DNA of 64,000 nt from Pseudoalteromonas sp. '520P1 No. 423' (lineage in GTDB: Bacteria; Pseudomonadota; Gammaproteobacteria; Enterobacterales; Alteromonadaceae), in assembly GCF_001269985.1 (NCBI RefSeq), contig NZ_BBZB01000001.1, positions 310,001 to 374,000 of the forward strand, read 5' to 3'. Below are positions 22,524-30,676 of this stretch, in pieces. Position 1 is the first letter of the stretch. Every line of letters begins with the position of its first letter. Position numbers and translations under genes: made by a program. Below the pieces are notes generated by a model. It had not been told where the DNA came from. It saw only the letters and a program-made list of their open reading frames with translations, and did no database searches.

Positions 22524-23978
22524 ATGTCTCAAACTAAAGCACCTAGTCTGCTGGATGCGCTCACCCCTATCGTTGCACTTTTGATTATGCTTGCAACTTC
22601 TGTTTATTTATTTTCTTCCGATAGCTCTTCTGGTGCCAATCAAATCGCTTTAATTATGGCTGCTTGTATCGCTTTATTAGTCGCCGTAAAAAATGGCTAT
22701 AAATGGCAACAAATTGAGGCTGGAATCGTAAAAAGCGTTGCTTCAGTCACAGGCGCATTACTTATTTTATTTGCGGTGGGTGGGCTCATAGGAACATGGA
22801 TATTAGCAGGCACAGTACCAGCCATGATTTATTACGGTATCCAACTATTAAGTCCAGATTATTTTTATGCTGCCAGTTGTTTAATTTGTGCTGTAATAGC
22901 AATTAGTATTGGTAGTTCTTGGACTGTTGCCGGCACGATAGGTGTTGCCTTAATAGGTATCGCTGCTGCACTAGGATTAAATATAGAAATCACAGCAGGA
23001 GCAATCATTAGCGGCGCTTATTTTGGTGATAAAATGTCGCCATTATCAGATACTACAAATCTAGCGCCTGCCGTAGTAGGTACCGATATTTTTAAACATA
23101 TCAAACATATGAGTTGGACAACTATACCCAGTATTTTAATCGCATTAACTGGCTTTTTAATTCTCGGTTTTCATAAAAATGCAACTAACTCAGCTACCCA
23201 GTTAAATGATATTTTAGTGATATTAGATAATGATTTTTCAATCGGTTTGCATCTATTACTGCCATTAGTTGTTGTTTTATTTTTAGCCTATAAAAAAACC
23301 CCTGCATTTCCCACCGTCATTTTAGGTTCATTATCAGGTGCTTTATGTGCGATCGCTTTTCAATTCGAAGGCATAGTACTGTTTGCTGACGATGATAATT
23401 TACAGCCTATTGTTGCTGCATTAAAAGGTATTTGGATCACTATGTTTTCTGGTTATGAAGCCAATACTTCTGATGCTGTGATCAATCAATTATTAAGTAG
23501 AGGCGGCATGAGCGGTATGCTCAATACAATTTGGCTAATTTTATGTGCCATGGCTTTTGGTGGTGTGATGGAAGTCAGCGGTATGTTAAAACGTATCGTG
23601 CAATCATTGCTAACTTTAGTCAAAGGCAGCTCCAGTCTCATAATTACAACGCTAGCGACTTGTATAGGTGCCAATATTATCACTGCAGATCAATACATCG
23701 CTATTGTATTACCTGGTCGCATGCTAAAGGTGGAATATGCAAAACATGGATTAGATCCGATTAATTTAAGTCGAACGATAGAAGATTCAGCTACGATTAC
23801 CAGCCCGTTAGTGCCATGGAATACCTGTGGTGCTTATATGGCAGTTACTTTAGGTGTCGCAACGATGGCTTATTTACCTTATGCCTTTTTTAATCTGATC
23901 TGCCCAATTGTCAGCGGTATTTATGCCTATTTAAATTTTAAGATAGAATTTATTGATGAGAGTTTAGTGTCAACTTAA
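22524..23978 (+). CDS. NhaC-family antiporter-type membrane transporter
   Basis: 484 residues, about 11-12 membrane helices, with the NhaC family signature regions GAIISGAYFGDKMSPLSDTTNLA (residues about 160-185) and a repeat-related C-terminal half (ITADQYIAIVLPGRML; EDSATITSPLVPWNTCGAYM). The family contains Na+/H+ antiporters and also amino-acid carriers, including the LysW proteins predicted as lysine transporters from lysine-riboswitch regulons. Lying 117 bases after the kinase/phospho-lyase and near saccharopine genes, uptake of lysine or hydroxylysine is a reasonable guess. AAGGA precedes the ATG. No lysine riboswitch is visible in the short gap. Confidence 0.85.
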   Translation: MSQTKAPSLLDALTPIVALLIMLATSVYLFSSDSSSGANQIALIMAACIALLVAVKNGYKWQQIEAGIVKSVASVTGALLILFAVGGLIGTWILAGTVPAMIYYGIQLLSPDYFYAASCLICAVIAISIGSSWTVAGTIGVALIGIAAALGLNIEITAGAIISGAYFGDKMSPLSDTTNLAPAVVGTDIFKHIKHMSWTTIPSILIALTGFLILGFHKNATNSATQLNDILVILDNDFSIGLHLLLPLVVVLFLAYKKTPAFPTVILGSLSGALCAIAFQFEGIVLFADDDNLQPIVAALKGIWITMFSGYEANTSDAVINQLLSRGGMSGMLNTIWLILCAMAFGGVMEVSGMLKRIVQSLLTLVKGSSSLIITTLATCIGANIITADQYIAIVLPGRMLKVEYAKHGLDPINLSRTIEDSATITSPLVPWNTCGAYMAVTLGVATMAYLPYAFFNLICPIVSGIYAYLNFKIEFIDESLVST

Positions 23979-24337
23979 AGGAGAGCACTCACCCTCAAAC
24001 TAATCAAAATAAGATGTAAGATCTTAGTTTTATAAGAGTTAGACCCTATTAAAGGTAATTATTTTAATTTATTTTACAATTAAGGCTTGACTCCAATAAA
24101 AATCTAACTGATAATCATTCTCATTGATTACCTCCTGACTCAGGTAATCAACGTACTCTGTACAACTACTACTTGCTACATAAAAATTATATCGGTGACG
24201 GTCGATAAATTGCTCCAAAAGCCCTAACGGGCTTTTTTATTGCCTAAAATTTATACCTTACTTAATTCATAAAATTAACACAGCTAATTTTCCTAAGCCT
24301 TCTATAGTTTATAGATGTATTCTGTTTAGGTGAGCTT
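23979..24337. other. Intergenic region with orphan Fur-like box
   Basis: No gene seen. It holds TGATAATCATTCTCATTGA (24109-24127), very like the Fur consensus core, followed by an inverted repeat TGATTACCT/AGGTAATCA (24125-24150) and a terminator at 24217. The nearest downstream gene (24338) is 210 bases away and beyond the terminator. Confidence 0.55.
24217..24239 (+). terminator. Rho-independent terminator
   Basis: AAAAGCCC taac GGGCTTTTTTA: short strong GC stem followed by T6. Isolates the transporter region from the serine hydrolase gene. Confidence 0.85.
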
Positions 24338-25510
24338 ATGCATTTAAATAAATCGTTATTCATTGTTGTCTTGATATCTCAACTGATTGCTTGTGGTTCT
24401 GGTAATAAAAAACAACAAGCGACAAACACACCACCCTCCCCTTATGTATATCAACAGCCGATAGAAACTAATGATGGCTGGCAAACCGCTAGCTTAGATG
24501 AGCTAAATGTTGAAAGCACATCATTAAATTCTTTGATGGACAATATTAATAACAATGAATTCGGCTATCGCTTTATAGATTCAATTGTCATCGTCAAAAA
24601 TAATAAATTAATTTTTCATGAGCAAATTAAAGATAAATTAGACTTTACAGACGCCTGGAGCAACAACACAAATGTTGATTTACATATATTAAATTCAGTG
24701 ACAAAGAGTATGACTTCAGCACTCATTGGCATAGCAATAGATCAAGGTTTTATCACTCATGTAAATGTTAAAATAACTGACTATTTTCAACATAAATCTT
24801 TTGATAAAAATTGGCACGACAGCAAAAATGACGTCACTTTAAAAAACTGGCTCACCATGCGCCATGGATTATTGTGGGATGAATGGAATGTATCCTATTT
24901 AGAGTCCAGTAATTTAAATAGCCAAATGAATAATGCAAAAGATCCCATACAGTTTTTATTAGACCGCCCCATGAGCACCACTCCAGGTGAAACCTTTGCT
25001 TATTCAACAGGCGTCAGTTTTGGATTAGGACGCATCCTTCAACATGCTACTGATATGACTGTCACTGACTTTATGAAACAGTATTTATTTGAACCTTTAA
25101 ATATAACACTTTTTGATACTTGGAAATTAGATGGACAATTACACACTGGCAGCGGCTTATATTTAACTACTAGAGATATGGCTAAATTTGGTCAATTATT
25201 TTTAAACAAAGGAAAATGGCAAGGTCAGCAAGTTATCTCTGAATCTTGGATAACCGAATCTACAAAACAATTAATAAATAAAGGGAATTGGGGATATGGA
25301 TATCAATGGTGGATGACATCCTACTTTGCCAATAATCAAAAGCTTGATACTTATTATGCCGATGGTTTTGGTGGTCAATATATCTTTGTATTTCCACAAA
25401 TTGACTCTGTGATTGCAATAACAGGCAGTGCATATGAACCAAGTCAAAGAGAACAAAGAAATTTAACTCAAATATTAGAGCAACATATCTTGCCAGTATT
25501 GATTGAATAG
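24338..25510 (+). CDS. Serine hydrolase lipoprotein, beta-lactamase (class C-like) fold
   Basis: 390 residues: lipoprotein signal with lipobox LIAC (Cys19), then a COG1680 serine beta-lactamase-like domain. The nucleophile motif SxxK is SVTK (S120-K123); the second motif is YST (FAYSTGVSFG) where class C enzymes have YxN; a GFGGQY segment sits in the KTG position. This family includes esterases and D-amino-acid peptidases as well as beta-lactamases, and nothing here shows the substrate. Single gene with a terminator upstream. Confidence 0.82.
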   Translation: MHLNKSLFIVVLISQLIACGSGNKKQQATNTPPSPYVYQQPIETNDGWQTASLDELNVESTSLNSLMDNINNNEFGYRFIDSIVIVKNNKLIFHEQIKDKLDFTDAWSNNTNVDLHILNSVTKSMTSALIGIAIDQGFITHVNVKITDYFQHKSFDKNWHDSKNDVTLKNWLTMRHGLLWDEWNVSYLESSNLNSQMNNAKDPIQFLLDRPMSTTPGETFAYSTGVSFGLGRILQHATDMTVTDFMKQYLFEPLNITLFDTWKLDGQLHTGSGLYLTTRDMAKFGQLFLNKGKWQGQQVISESWITESTKQLINKGNWGYGYQWWMTSYFANNQKLDTYYADGFGGQYIFVFPQIDSVIAITGSAYEPSQREQRNLTQILEQHILPVLIE

Positions 25511-25578
25511 TTAATTCACATCATTCTTTTTAAAATGAAATAAAGTACAATATGCAAAAAATTTATATTGGCTAAATA

Positions 25579-25806
25579 ATGAAAACGCATTCAACTAAAA
25601 GTGAATTAAAAATAATACCGCTAGTATTAATCGCTATTGTTTTAGTAATAGCCGGGCATTTTTTAATGAAACCTATTTTTCACAATACACTTTGGGTTGA
25701 ATATTCATTAGCGTTACTACCTTTTATTTTAATTTTATTAGTAGTTTGGGCATTTAAAATAGCCATAAAAAATGAAAAAGATAATAATGATGACCGAACT
25801 AATTAG
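25579..25806 (+). CDS. Small two-helix membrane protein
   Basis: 75 residues with two predicted membrane helices (about 12-30 and 40-60) and a short charged tail (KNEKDNNDDRTN). No family recognised. It lies 68 bases after the serine hydrolase on the same strand. Ribosome-site evidence is weak; the helices and clean frame are the main support. Confidence 0.5.
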   Translation: MKTHSTKSELKIIPLVLIAIVLVIAGHFLMKPIFHNTLWVEYSLALLPFILILLVVWAFKIAIKNEKDNNDDRTN

Positions 25807-26076
25807 CACTCATTTCAAAAGCTTAGCTAGCATGCGTTAGCATACGCAAAACTCATTTGATTAATTAAAAGTATGGATGTAGAAACAAAATGGCTAAGAG
25901 ATTTTTTGGTGCTTGCGCATACGTATTAAAGTTTTCATTTTTAGTTATTTATATGAAGTTTAGAGGATGGAAATAATATCGGTTTCGAGTAAAACACACT
26001 ACAAATAAAAGACTGAAAAATAAAATCGAGCGAAATCACGTTCGATTTTAAATTCACTAATAAGCTTTTATCAACT
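25807..26076. other. Intergenic region with a stem-loop
   Basis: No gene seen. A hairpin at 26022-26050 (AAAATCGA..CG / CG.TCGATTTT), followed by a T-rich run on the minus strand, may terminate transcription arriving from the DUF3192 lipoprotein gene. Confidence 0.45.
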
Positions 26077-26237
26077 ACAAGATTGCTTGATACGCAGTTT
26101 CACCCCAACCTTCTAATATACAATTTTGAAAGTGAGTATTGGTATCAAGCAAATTAGACCTATCACTTAATATTGATAAATTACAAGATTGCTTGGTACG
26201 CAGTTTCGCCCCAACCATCTAATATACCATTTTTGAA
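26077..26237. repeat. Duplicated 3' end of the DUF3192 gene
   Basis: Bases 26077-26131 repeat, with about six changes, bases 26182-26237, which encode the last 18 or so residues of the lipoprotein gene at 26181-26546. The extra copy has no upstream coding part, so it is the trace of a tandem duplication with one copy lost. Confidence 0.8.
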
Positions 26238-26546
26238 AATGACCGGAGTACAGGCTTTTTTACTCATATCACCATCATGGCTTGTTGCAAAAAAGTACAC
26301 TCGGTATTCGTTACTATTTTTCTGCATGACTTCAGAAAACTCTGGAGTATTAAAGTCCGATAATACACTTTTATAGTCTGTACCTAATTTTAACTGAGAA
26401 ATTTTTTTTCTATTATTCTCATGAAATGCTTGCCATGAACTTGAACTTCCCCAGTGGGTATCTATATCTCCATCTGATACCTTTACAATACAGCCCGTAA
26501 GTAAAGGAGTAGAAAGCGCAGCAATTAGTAGTAGAGTCTTTTTCAT
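26181..26546 (-). CDS. DUF3192 family lipoprotein
   Basis: About 121 residues from ATG 26546 (MKKTLLLIAALSTPLLTGC); the first five codons of the longer frame (MDRFK) precede a normal signal peptide and are likely untranslated. The lipobox is LLTGC. The mature part has the DUF3192 pattern NRKKISQLKLGTDYKSVLSDF...YRVYFFATS...CTPVIFKNG.LDGWGE. Function of the family is unknown. The SmpA/BamE-like layout (a short amphipathic LG..Y..V motif before a small beta domain) suggests an envelope role, by inference. Confidence 0.8.
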   Translation of the reverse strand: MKKTLLLIAALSTPLLTGCIVKVSDGDIDTHWGSSSSWQAFHENNRKKISQLKLGTDYKSVLSDFNTPEFSEVMQKNSNEYRVYFFATSHDGDMSKKACTPVIFKNGILDGWGETAYQAIL

Positions 26547-26832
26547 TTTAAATCTATCCATTTTATATAGTTATATTTTTTACTTTTCTCTTTAAAGCAA
26601 AACACAGACCAGAATAAAAAACACTAATTATCAACAACTTAAAATTTTCGCTTTAATATGGTTGAAATTTAATACTATTTATTAGTAATTTTAACCATTT
26701 TATTAAAATATCTACTCATCTTCGACTCTGTAATAAAATGTAGATTTAGCTTGCAGTTTCTAACAATTTTTTACGCCACAAATACACAGTGGATTGTTAT
26801 TATTTCCCACAGAAACTAAAGAGGATAGCATC

Positions 26833-27249
26833 ATGAAAAAAATTATATCAATCGCATTATTAACTAGCTTATTAGGTGCCTGCGCACATCATGATGATGT
26901 AGTACCTGATGCTAGTGGCACTCACTATATTGTATTAAAAACCACATCAAAAGATGAGGCAACACGAGAAGCTTTAAAACAAGCCAAGCATTTTTGTAAA
27001 GAAGACAATAAAAAAATGTATGTAGTCGATCAGCAACAATCTTATAAAGGTGAAAAAGACGAAGCGAGTTATTTAGAAGCTAAGCAAAGTTTAGAAGTTG
27101 TAAATGATATCAGTACTGCTTTATGGATTTTTGGTGACGGTCATGTTGATGATGCAGGCGCTTTAGTTGCTATTGGCACAGCCATTGGTGAAGCCTCTTT
27201 AGGCAAGCCATATCTGACCAATATGACTTTTAAATGCTCTGCGACTTAA
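26833..27249 (+). CDS. Small lipoprotein of unknown function
   Basis: Start ATG 26833 is preceded by AAAGAGGA; the frame is open 13 codons further up without a ribosome site. 138 residues: signal peptide with lipobox LLGAC, then a compact domain with two Cys (KHFCKEDNKKMYVVDQ and the C-terminal FKCSAT) that could form a disulfide, and a Gly/Ala-rich stretch (GALVAIGTAIGEASLG). Family not recognised. Single gene, divergent from the DUF3192 lipoprotein. Confidence 0.75.
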   Translation: MKKIISIALLTSLLGACAHHDDVVPDASGTHYIVLKTTSKDEATREALKQAKHFCKEDNKKMYVVDQQQSYKGEKDEASYLEAKQSLEVVNDISTALWIFGDGHVDDAGALVAIGTAIGEASLGKPYLTNMTFKCSAT

Positions 27250-27289
27250 AAATATAAAGCAATACTGACTCCGATAATAAGCTAACAGT

Positions 27290-27337
27290 CCCACCTACAC
27301 ATATATCTTAAAGATTGGTTGTAGGTTGGGCTTTAGC
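27290..27337. repeat. REP-like palindrome
   Basis: CCCACCTACA (27290-27299) pairs with TGTAGGTTGGG (27320-27330), followed by CTTTAGC. The GTAGGTTGGGCTTTAGC form resembles dispersed intergenic palindromes of marine gammaproteobacteria. Confidence 0.5.
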
Positions 27338-27367
27338 ATAACTACTTTTTATCCGAACAAATAAAAA

Positions 27368-27620
27368 CTACCACTCAACTGAAAAGTTATGACTGGTAAC
27401 TTGATTACCTATCGCAGTTAATTTTTTCACCTCAATTAACGCCACTTTCGCTAAATGTGCTTGAGTCTTTATTGTTAATACTTCCAGATCATTAAGTTGA
27501 ACAATATCCGTAGCGATACCTAAAAAGGTTTCATTTTTTTGTAGTCACTTCTATTTTACTTTGGCGCATGCATACTATTTCAAAATAATCATGGGCATCA
27601 CAAGAAATATTTTCAGTCAT
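27368..27620 (-). pseudogene. Rof-like Rho-binding antiterminator, frameshifted at an A7 run
   Basis: From ATG 27620 the frame reads MTENISCDAHDYFEIVCMRQ and stops just after a run of seven A. Removing one A restores TKNETFLGIATDIVQLNDLEVLTI...VALIEVKKLTAI to the stop at 27368. The whole, about 83 residues, fits the small Rof family (CDYYD-like start, then an Sm-like beta barrel), which in E. coli binds Rho and blocks its function. It may be a true lesion, a sequencing error in the homopolymer, or a gene read by slippage. Confidence 0.65.
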
Positions 27621-27790
27621 TAATAAAGCCTATTACTTAAAGAAAAGTAGACCTTGTATATTGGTAAATTATTTCCATCTCCTCATATCTTTAAATAATG
27701 ATAATTCCCATGGTCGCATAGCTAATAATTTATTTTGAAGGGCGCTTAGACAGCGTACTTGATATTTAAAAATTATACGCTGACACAGAA

Positions 27791-28117
27791 TTATGAACGC
27801 CCTCGATCTACACCCATTTCACTTTCTATTTCCTTAAATAAATATTCTAATGATAAGGGTTTACATTTATCTAGAAGTTTTTTTGTATCAGATTTTCTAA
27901 ACCAACTCAGAGATCCCCATTCACCTTCAGTTGGACAATATTTATATTTAGCTAAAAAGTGTAATTCTATATTAAACTCTTTCTCTAATTCAAAAATTAA
28001 ATCGGAAAAATCATCTCCTACTATTATTAAATCATGGACTAAATTAGATTTCATATTGACATAATAACTAGATGAATACTTTAAAATTATTTTTTTAAAA
28101 ATATCTAAATTTTTCAT
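27791..28117 (-). CDS. DUF1493 family protein, possible partner of the upstream secreted protein
   Basis: 108 residues from ATG 28117, which lies 5 bases past the stop of the preceding gene; an upstream in-frame codon at 28138 would overlap that gene. The pattern VHDLIIVGDDFSDLIFELEKEF followed by KYKYCPTEGEW fits DUF1493, an acyl-carrier-like helical family found near accessory genes in enterobacteria. Very AT-rich. The tight coupling and cytoplasmic nature next to a secreted product would fit an immunity or maturation partner, but that is inference. Confidence 0.65.
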   Translation of the reverse strand: MKNLDIFKKIILKYSSSYYVNMKSNLVHDLIIVGDDFSDLIFELEKEFNIELHFLAKYKYCPTEGEWGSLSWFRKSDTKKLLDKCKPLSLEYLFKEIESEMGVDRGRS

Positions 28118-28122
28118 AATAA

Positions 28123-29292
28123 CTATTCTCTTACACAACGATTAATTTGGTGGATGTCATATAAAATTAAGATCGGTATAGCCCGACTAGCTATATGTCC
28201 TATAGCTCTACCTCCGGCTCTAATTACATTATTAGTACCTTGAAATCTTACTCCAGTAGGAAATTTTATTTTTACTTGCCCTCCTATTATACTAACTATA
28301 CTTGTCTTATTTCCTGCTAAACCGCCTCCTGCTACTCCCATTCTTGGTTTACATATGATATTTGCTGTTGATAAAGCACCTACTGCACTCGATAGCTCAG
28401 TAACACCTAATTGTTTAATTAGACAATTTTTAAGTACATTATCATGTTTTCCTTTTATATTTTGTGAAAATTCTAATTCGGCTTTTATTTTATCTATTTG
28501 TCTTTGAATCTCCAATTTAGCTATACCTTTTACTTCTTTTTTAATTTGTTCGTATGATTCTATTTCTTCTTCTAATTTTTGTTTTTCTGTTCTATTTCTT
28601 ATATGTTTTTTTAATGTTTCTAAACTATTTATATTTCTATCAAGTAAAAACGCTGTATATTTTTGTCTACCTATATCTCGACCATATTTAGCAGTTAGAT
28701 AATTATTATATAAATAAAAAGGATAGTCATTTAATGAGATTTTGTTTAGATAAGTTATCCAGGTTGGAATAAATTTATTTGTAGATGAACCGGCATCGCT
28801 TAGTGCTGATGGTGTATTTAATAGACTGATTTGCTTTGTTCTTTGTAAAAAATTATGATAACTAATTTCGATATTTGATGGATTGTTAATTTTGTATGTA
28901 TCATTATCTACATTAACTCGTGATACATTTAAGTTAGGGTGTGATTCAGTGAAATATTGCTTAATTTCACATGATTTATCCAAGATAGTTCTAGCATCTA
29001 TTGAAGCAAAGATAGTAACCGTATTTTCTTGAGTCATTAATATTTGAGATATTTTTTCTGATGCTTCTTTAAAGCTAGTGAAACTATCAAAAGCTAAGTC
29101 TTGCTCAAAAATAGAGCCTTGATAATTTTCAATGAATGAAAAACTTCCATTCATTTCTATAGGAGGGGTAACTGAATAACATTCCTCAGCCGAAGAGTTA
29201 AATGATATACCTAAGAATATTAGGAAGCTTAAAGCGATGCGGTCTATTAAACGGTTAGGAATTTTAAAATTTTGAAAAGATTCAAAATACAA
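28123..29292 (-). CDS. Unrecognised secreted protein with hydrophobic C-terminus
   Basis: A 389-residue frame with only a TTG at 29292 as start and no ribosome site. A signal-peptide-like segment lies at about 17-35 (ALSFLIFLGISFNSSAEE). The frame is open further up through a second one (KNHFLASVSLAAFQFSSSANA), so the N-terminus may be chimeric. The middle (about 205-275) is a charged coiled coil (KLEEEIESYEQIKKEV). The last 75 residues are Gly-rich and hydrophobic (GGRAIGHIASRAIPILILYD), as in C-termini of some polymorphic toxins. I recognise no family. Base composition is much more AT-rich than the neighbours, and insertion sequences lie upstream. Confidence 0.55.
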   Translation of the reverse strand: MYFESFQNFKIPNRLIDRIALSFLIFLGISFNSSAEECYSVTPPIEMNGSFSFIENYQGSIFEQDLAFDSFTSFKEASEKISQILMTQENTVTIFASIDARTILDKSCEIKQYFTESHPNLNVSRVNVDNDTYKINNPSNIEISYHNFLQRTKQISLLNTPSALSDAGSSTNKFIPTWITYLNKISLNDYPFYLYNNYLTAKYGRDIGRQKYTAFLLDRNINSLETLKKHIRNRTEKQKLEEEIESYEQIKKEVKGIAKLEIQRQIDKIKAELEFSQNIKGKHDNVLKNCLIKQLGVTELSSAVGALSTANIICKPRMGVAGGGLAGNKTSIVSIIGGQVKIKFPTGVRFQGTNNVIRAGGRAIGHIASRAIPILILYDIHQINRCVRE

Positions 29293-29410
29293 AGTATATA
29301 CTGACGCGTTTGCGCTTGAACTAAATTGAAACGCGGCAAGAGATACTGAAGCTAAAAAATGATTTTTTATTAAATATCATGCTTTTCCTTATTTATTTTA
29401 GATATAAAAA

Positions 29411-29440
29411 TAAACCGAACGGGTTATGTTCGGTTTATTT
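29411..29440. terminator. Stem-loop, possible terminator
   Basis: TAAACCGAAC (29411-29420) pairs with GTTCGGTTTA (29428-29437), then TTT. It sits between the IS91 remnant and the secreted-protein gene and could stop read-through from the insertion sequences. Confidence 0.55.
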
Positions 29441-29579
29441 GGTACGGTAGTTAATTATTTAACCGAGAAGTAAACTAAACGACTAAATCTAATTAATTAT
29501 TTAGTTTTTATTTCCGTTAACTTTATTCCATATTAATGAACAAAAAAACTAAACCTAATCTGGTGCAAATATATCATAG

Positions 29580-29882
29580 AAAAACCCCTTCACTGGGTGA
29601 AACAACCGGGTAAGTTCCATTTCTTCACCACAATACGCGCATGACAAAGGATTTCGCCCCGCCACTTCTTAAAAAAAATCTGCGTATCTCAATCGGTTCA
29701 CATTACTTACCATCGCATCAACTAAATCAACAGCAATACGGGCTATCACTTCATACCATTTTTTAAAACTCGCTGTTGCTTGTAATCCGTAATACCTTAC
29801 TCGCTGAAAACCTTTCGGTAGTATATGCTGTACCATTCGACCTATAAATGCCTCAACATCTACGCATTCATATTGAATTGCT
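29580..29882 (-). pseudogene. IS91-family transposase C-terminal remnant
   Basis: The minus strand encodes YECVDVEAFIGRMVQHILPK, GFQRVRYYGLQATASFKKWYE and, after a stop/frameshift (RLRYADFF*), NPLSCAYCGEEMEL. These match the C-terminal end of IS91-type transposases with its final zinc-ribbon-like CxxC. The N-terminal catalytic part is missing; the sequence is cut by the left end of the ISKra4 element at 29883. Confidence 0.75.
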
Positions 29883-29923
29883 TTGGGTGTAGTACTTTTG
29901 AATCGACGGGTTTCAAAAAACTG

Positions 29924-30676
29924 CTAATCATAGCTCCTTTGTTTCGATTGCCTTTTGTGGAAATCCCAATAGTCATTAAAATCTCCACTTGATTTTAAGG
30001 ACCGTAATTTCAGAATTGCTTCAGCCCCCTGTAAACCCCAAAGTGCTCCTGTAATATCTAACCTATCGTTGATCAGGTGTCGACAAGCTCCTTCAATAAC
30101 TCCACTCGCAATGGGGTAGCCGTTTTCAAGTGCTTGGCCATACTCTAAACGCGCTTTGTTTTTCAGTAAATAATCTGCACATTTATCAATATTTTCACGC
30201 TGAGTTAACCCCAACTTTGTTGCACTAATACGTATTCCCTTGGCCACTTGATTACTGTGACCGTGAAGTATCTTCAGCGCATGCTTCGCTACCCACTTTT
30301 CAACGTTTTCATCGCCTTTTTCATAAAAACACCACGCCGCTTTACACACGTATTCAAGTACATGGATAAAATCCATGATGATGCTCGCTTTAATCTGATA
30401 CTTTTTCATGATCCTATTGATTAATCTTATTTGGTGAGAATGACCGTCAATCAATACAACCCACTGGCGTTGTTGAGTTGGGTCACGCTGTAAAGCTTCT
30501 AGAAAACCAGCTTCAATGACATCTTCAGCCGTATTCTCAATACTTGCCCACACCCGCTTATTGCGCTCTGCAACGTTAAGATGATGAACATTACTTTCTT
30601 GCGTTTCACTCTTCATAATCACTTCAGGCGTTCGAATATGAGGTAGCGCCGTGTAGACAGCAGCCACTTGTGCCAT
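29924..30676 (-). CDS. ISKra4-family transposase, downstream frame
   Basis: C-terminal half, 250 residues: an RNase-H-like core with VVLIDGHSHQIRLINRI, IMDFIHVLEYVCKAAW and the conserved C-terminal ENGYPIASGVIEGACRHL...GALW typical of ISKra4 transposases. It probably has no start of its own; the ATG at 30676 follows RKR in the frame entered by -1 shift at A_AAA_AAG around 30690. D in LIDGH, D in MDF and E in VIEGACRH are candidate catalytic acids. Confidence 0.82.
   Translation of the reverse strand: MAQVAAVYTALPHIRTPEVIMKSETQESNVHHLNVAERNKRVWASIENTAEDVIEAGFLEALQRDPTQQRQWVVLIDGHSHQIRLINRIMKKYQIKASIIMDFIHVLEYVCKAAWCFYEKGDENVEKWVAKHALKILHGHSNQVAKGIRISATKLGLTQRENIDKCADYLLKNKARLEYGQALENGYPIASGVIEGACRHLINDRLDITGALWGLQGAEAILKLRSLKSSGDFNDYWDFHKRQSKQRSYD

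Noticed and set aside
27759..28064. Plus-strand 101-codon frame over the DUF1493 gene
   Set aside because: Antisense to a better supported gene and without a ribosome site.
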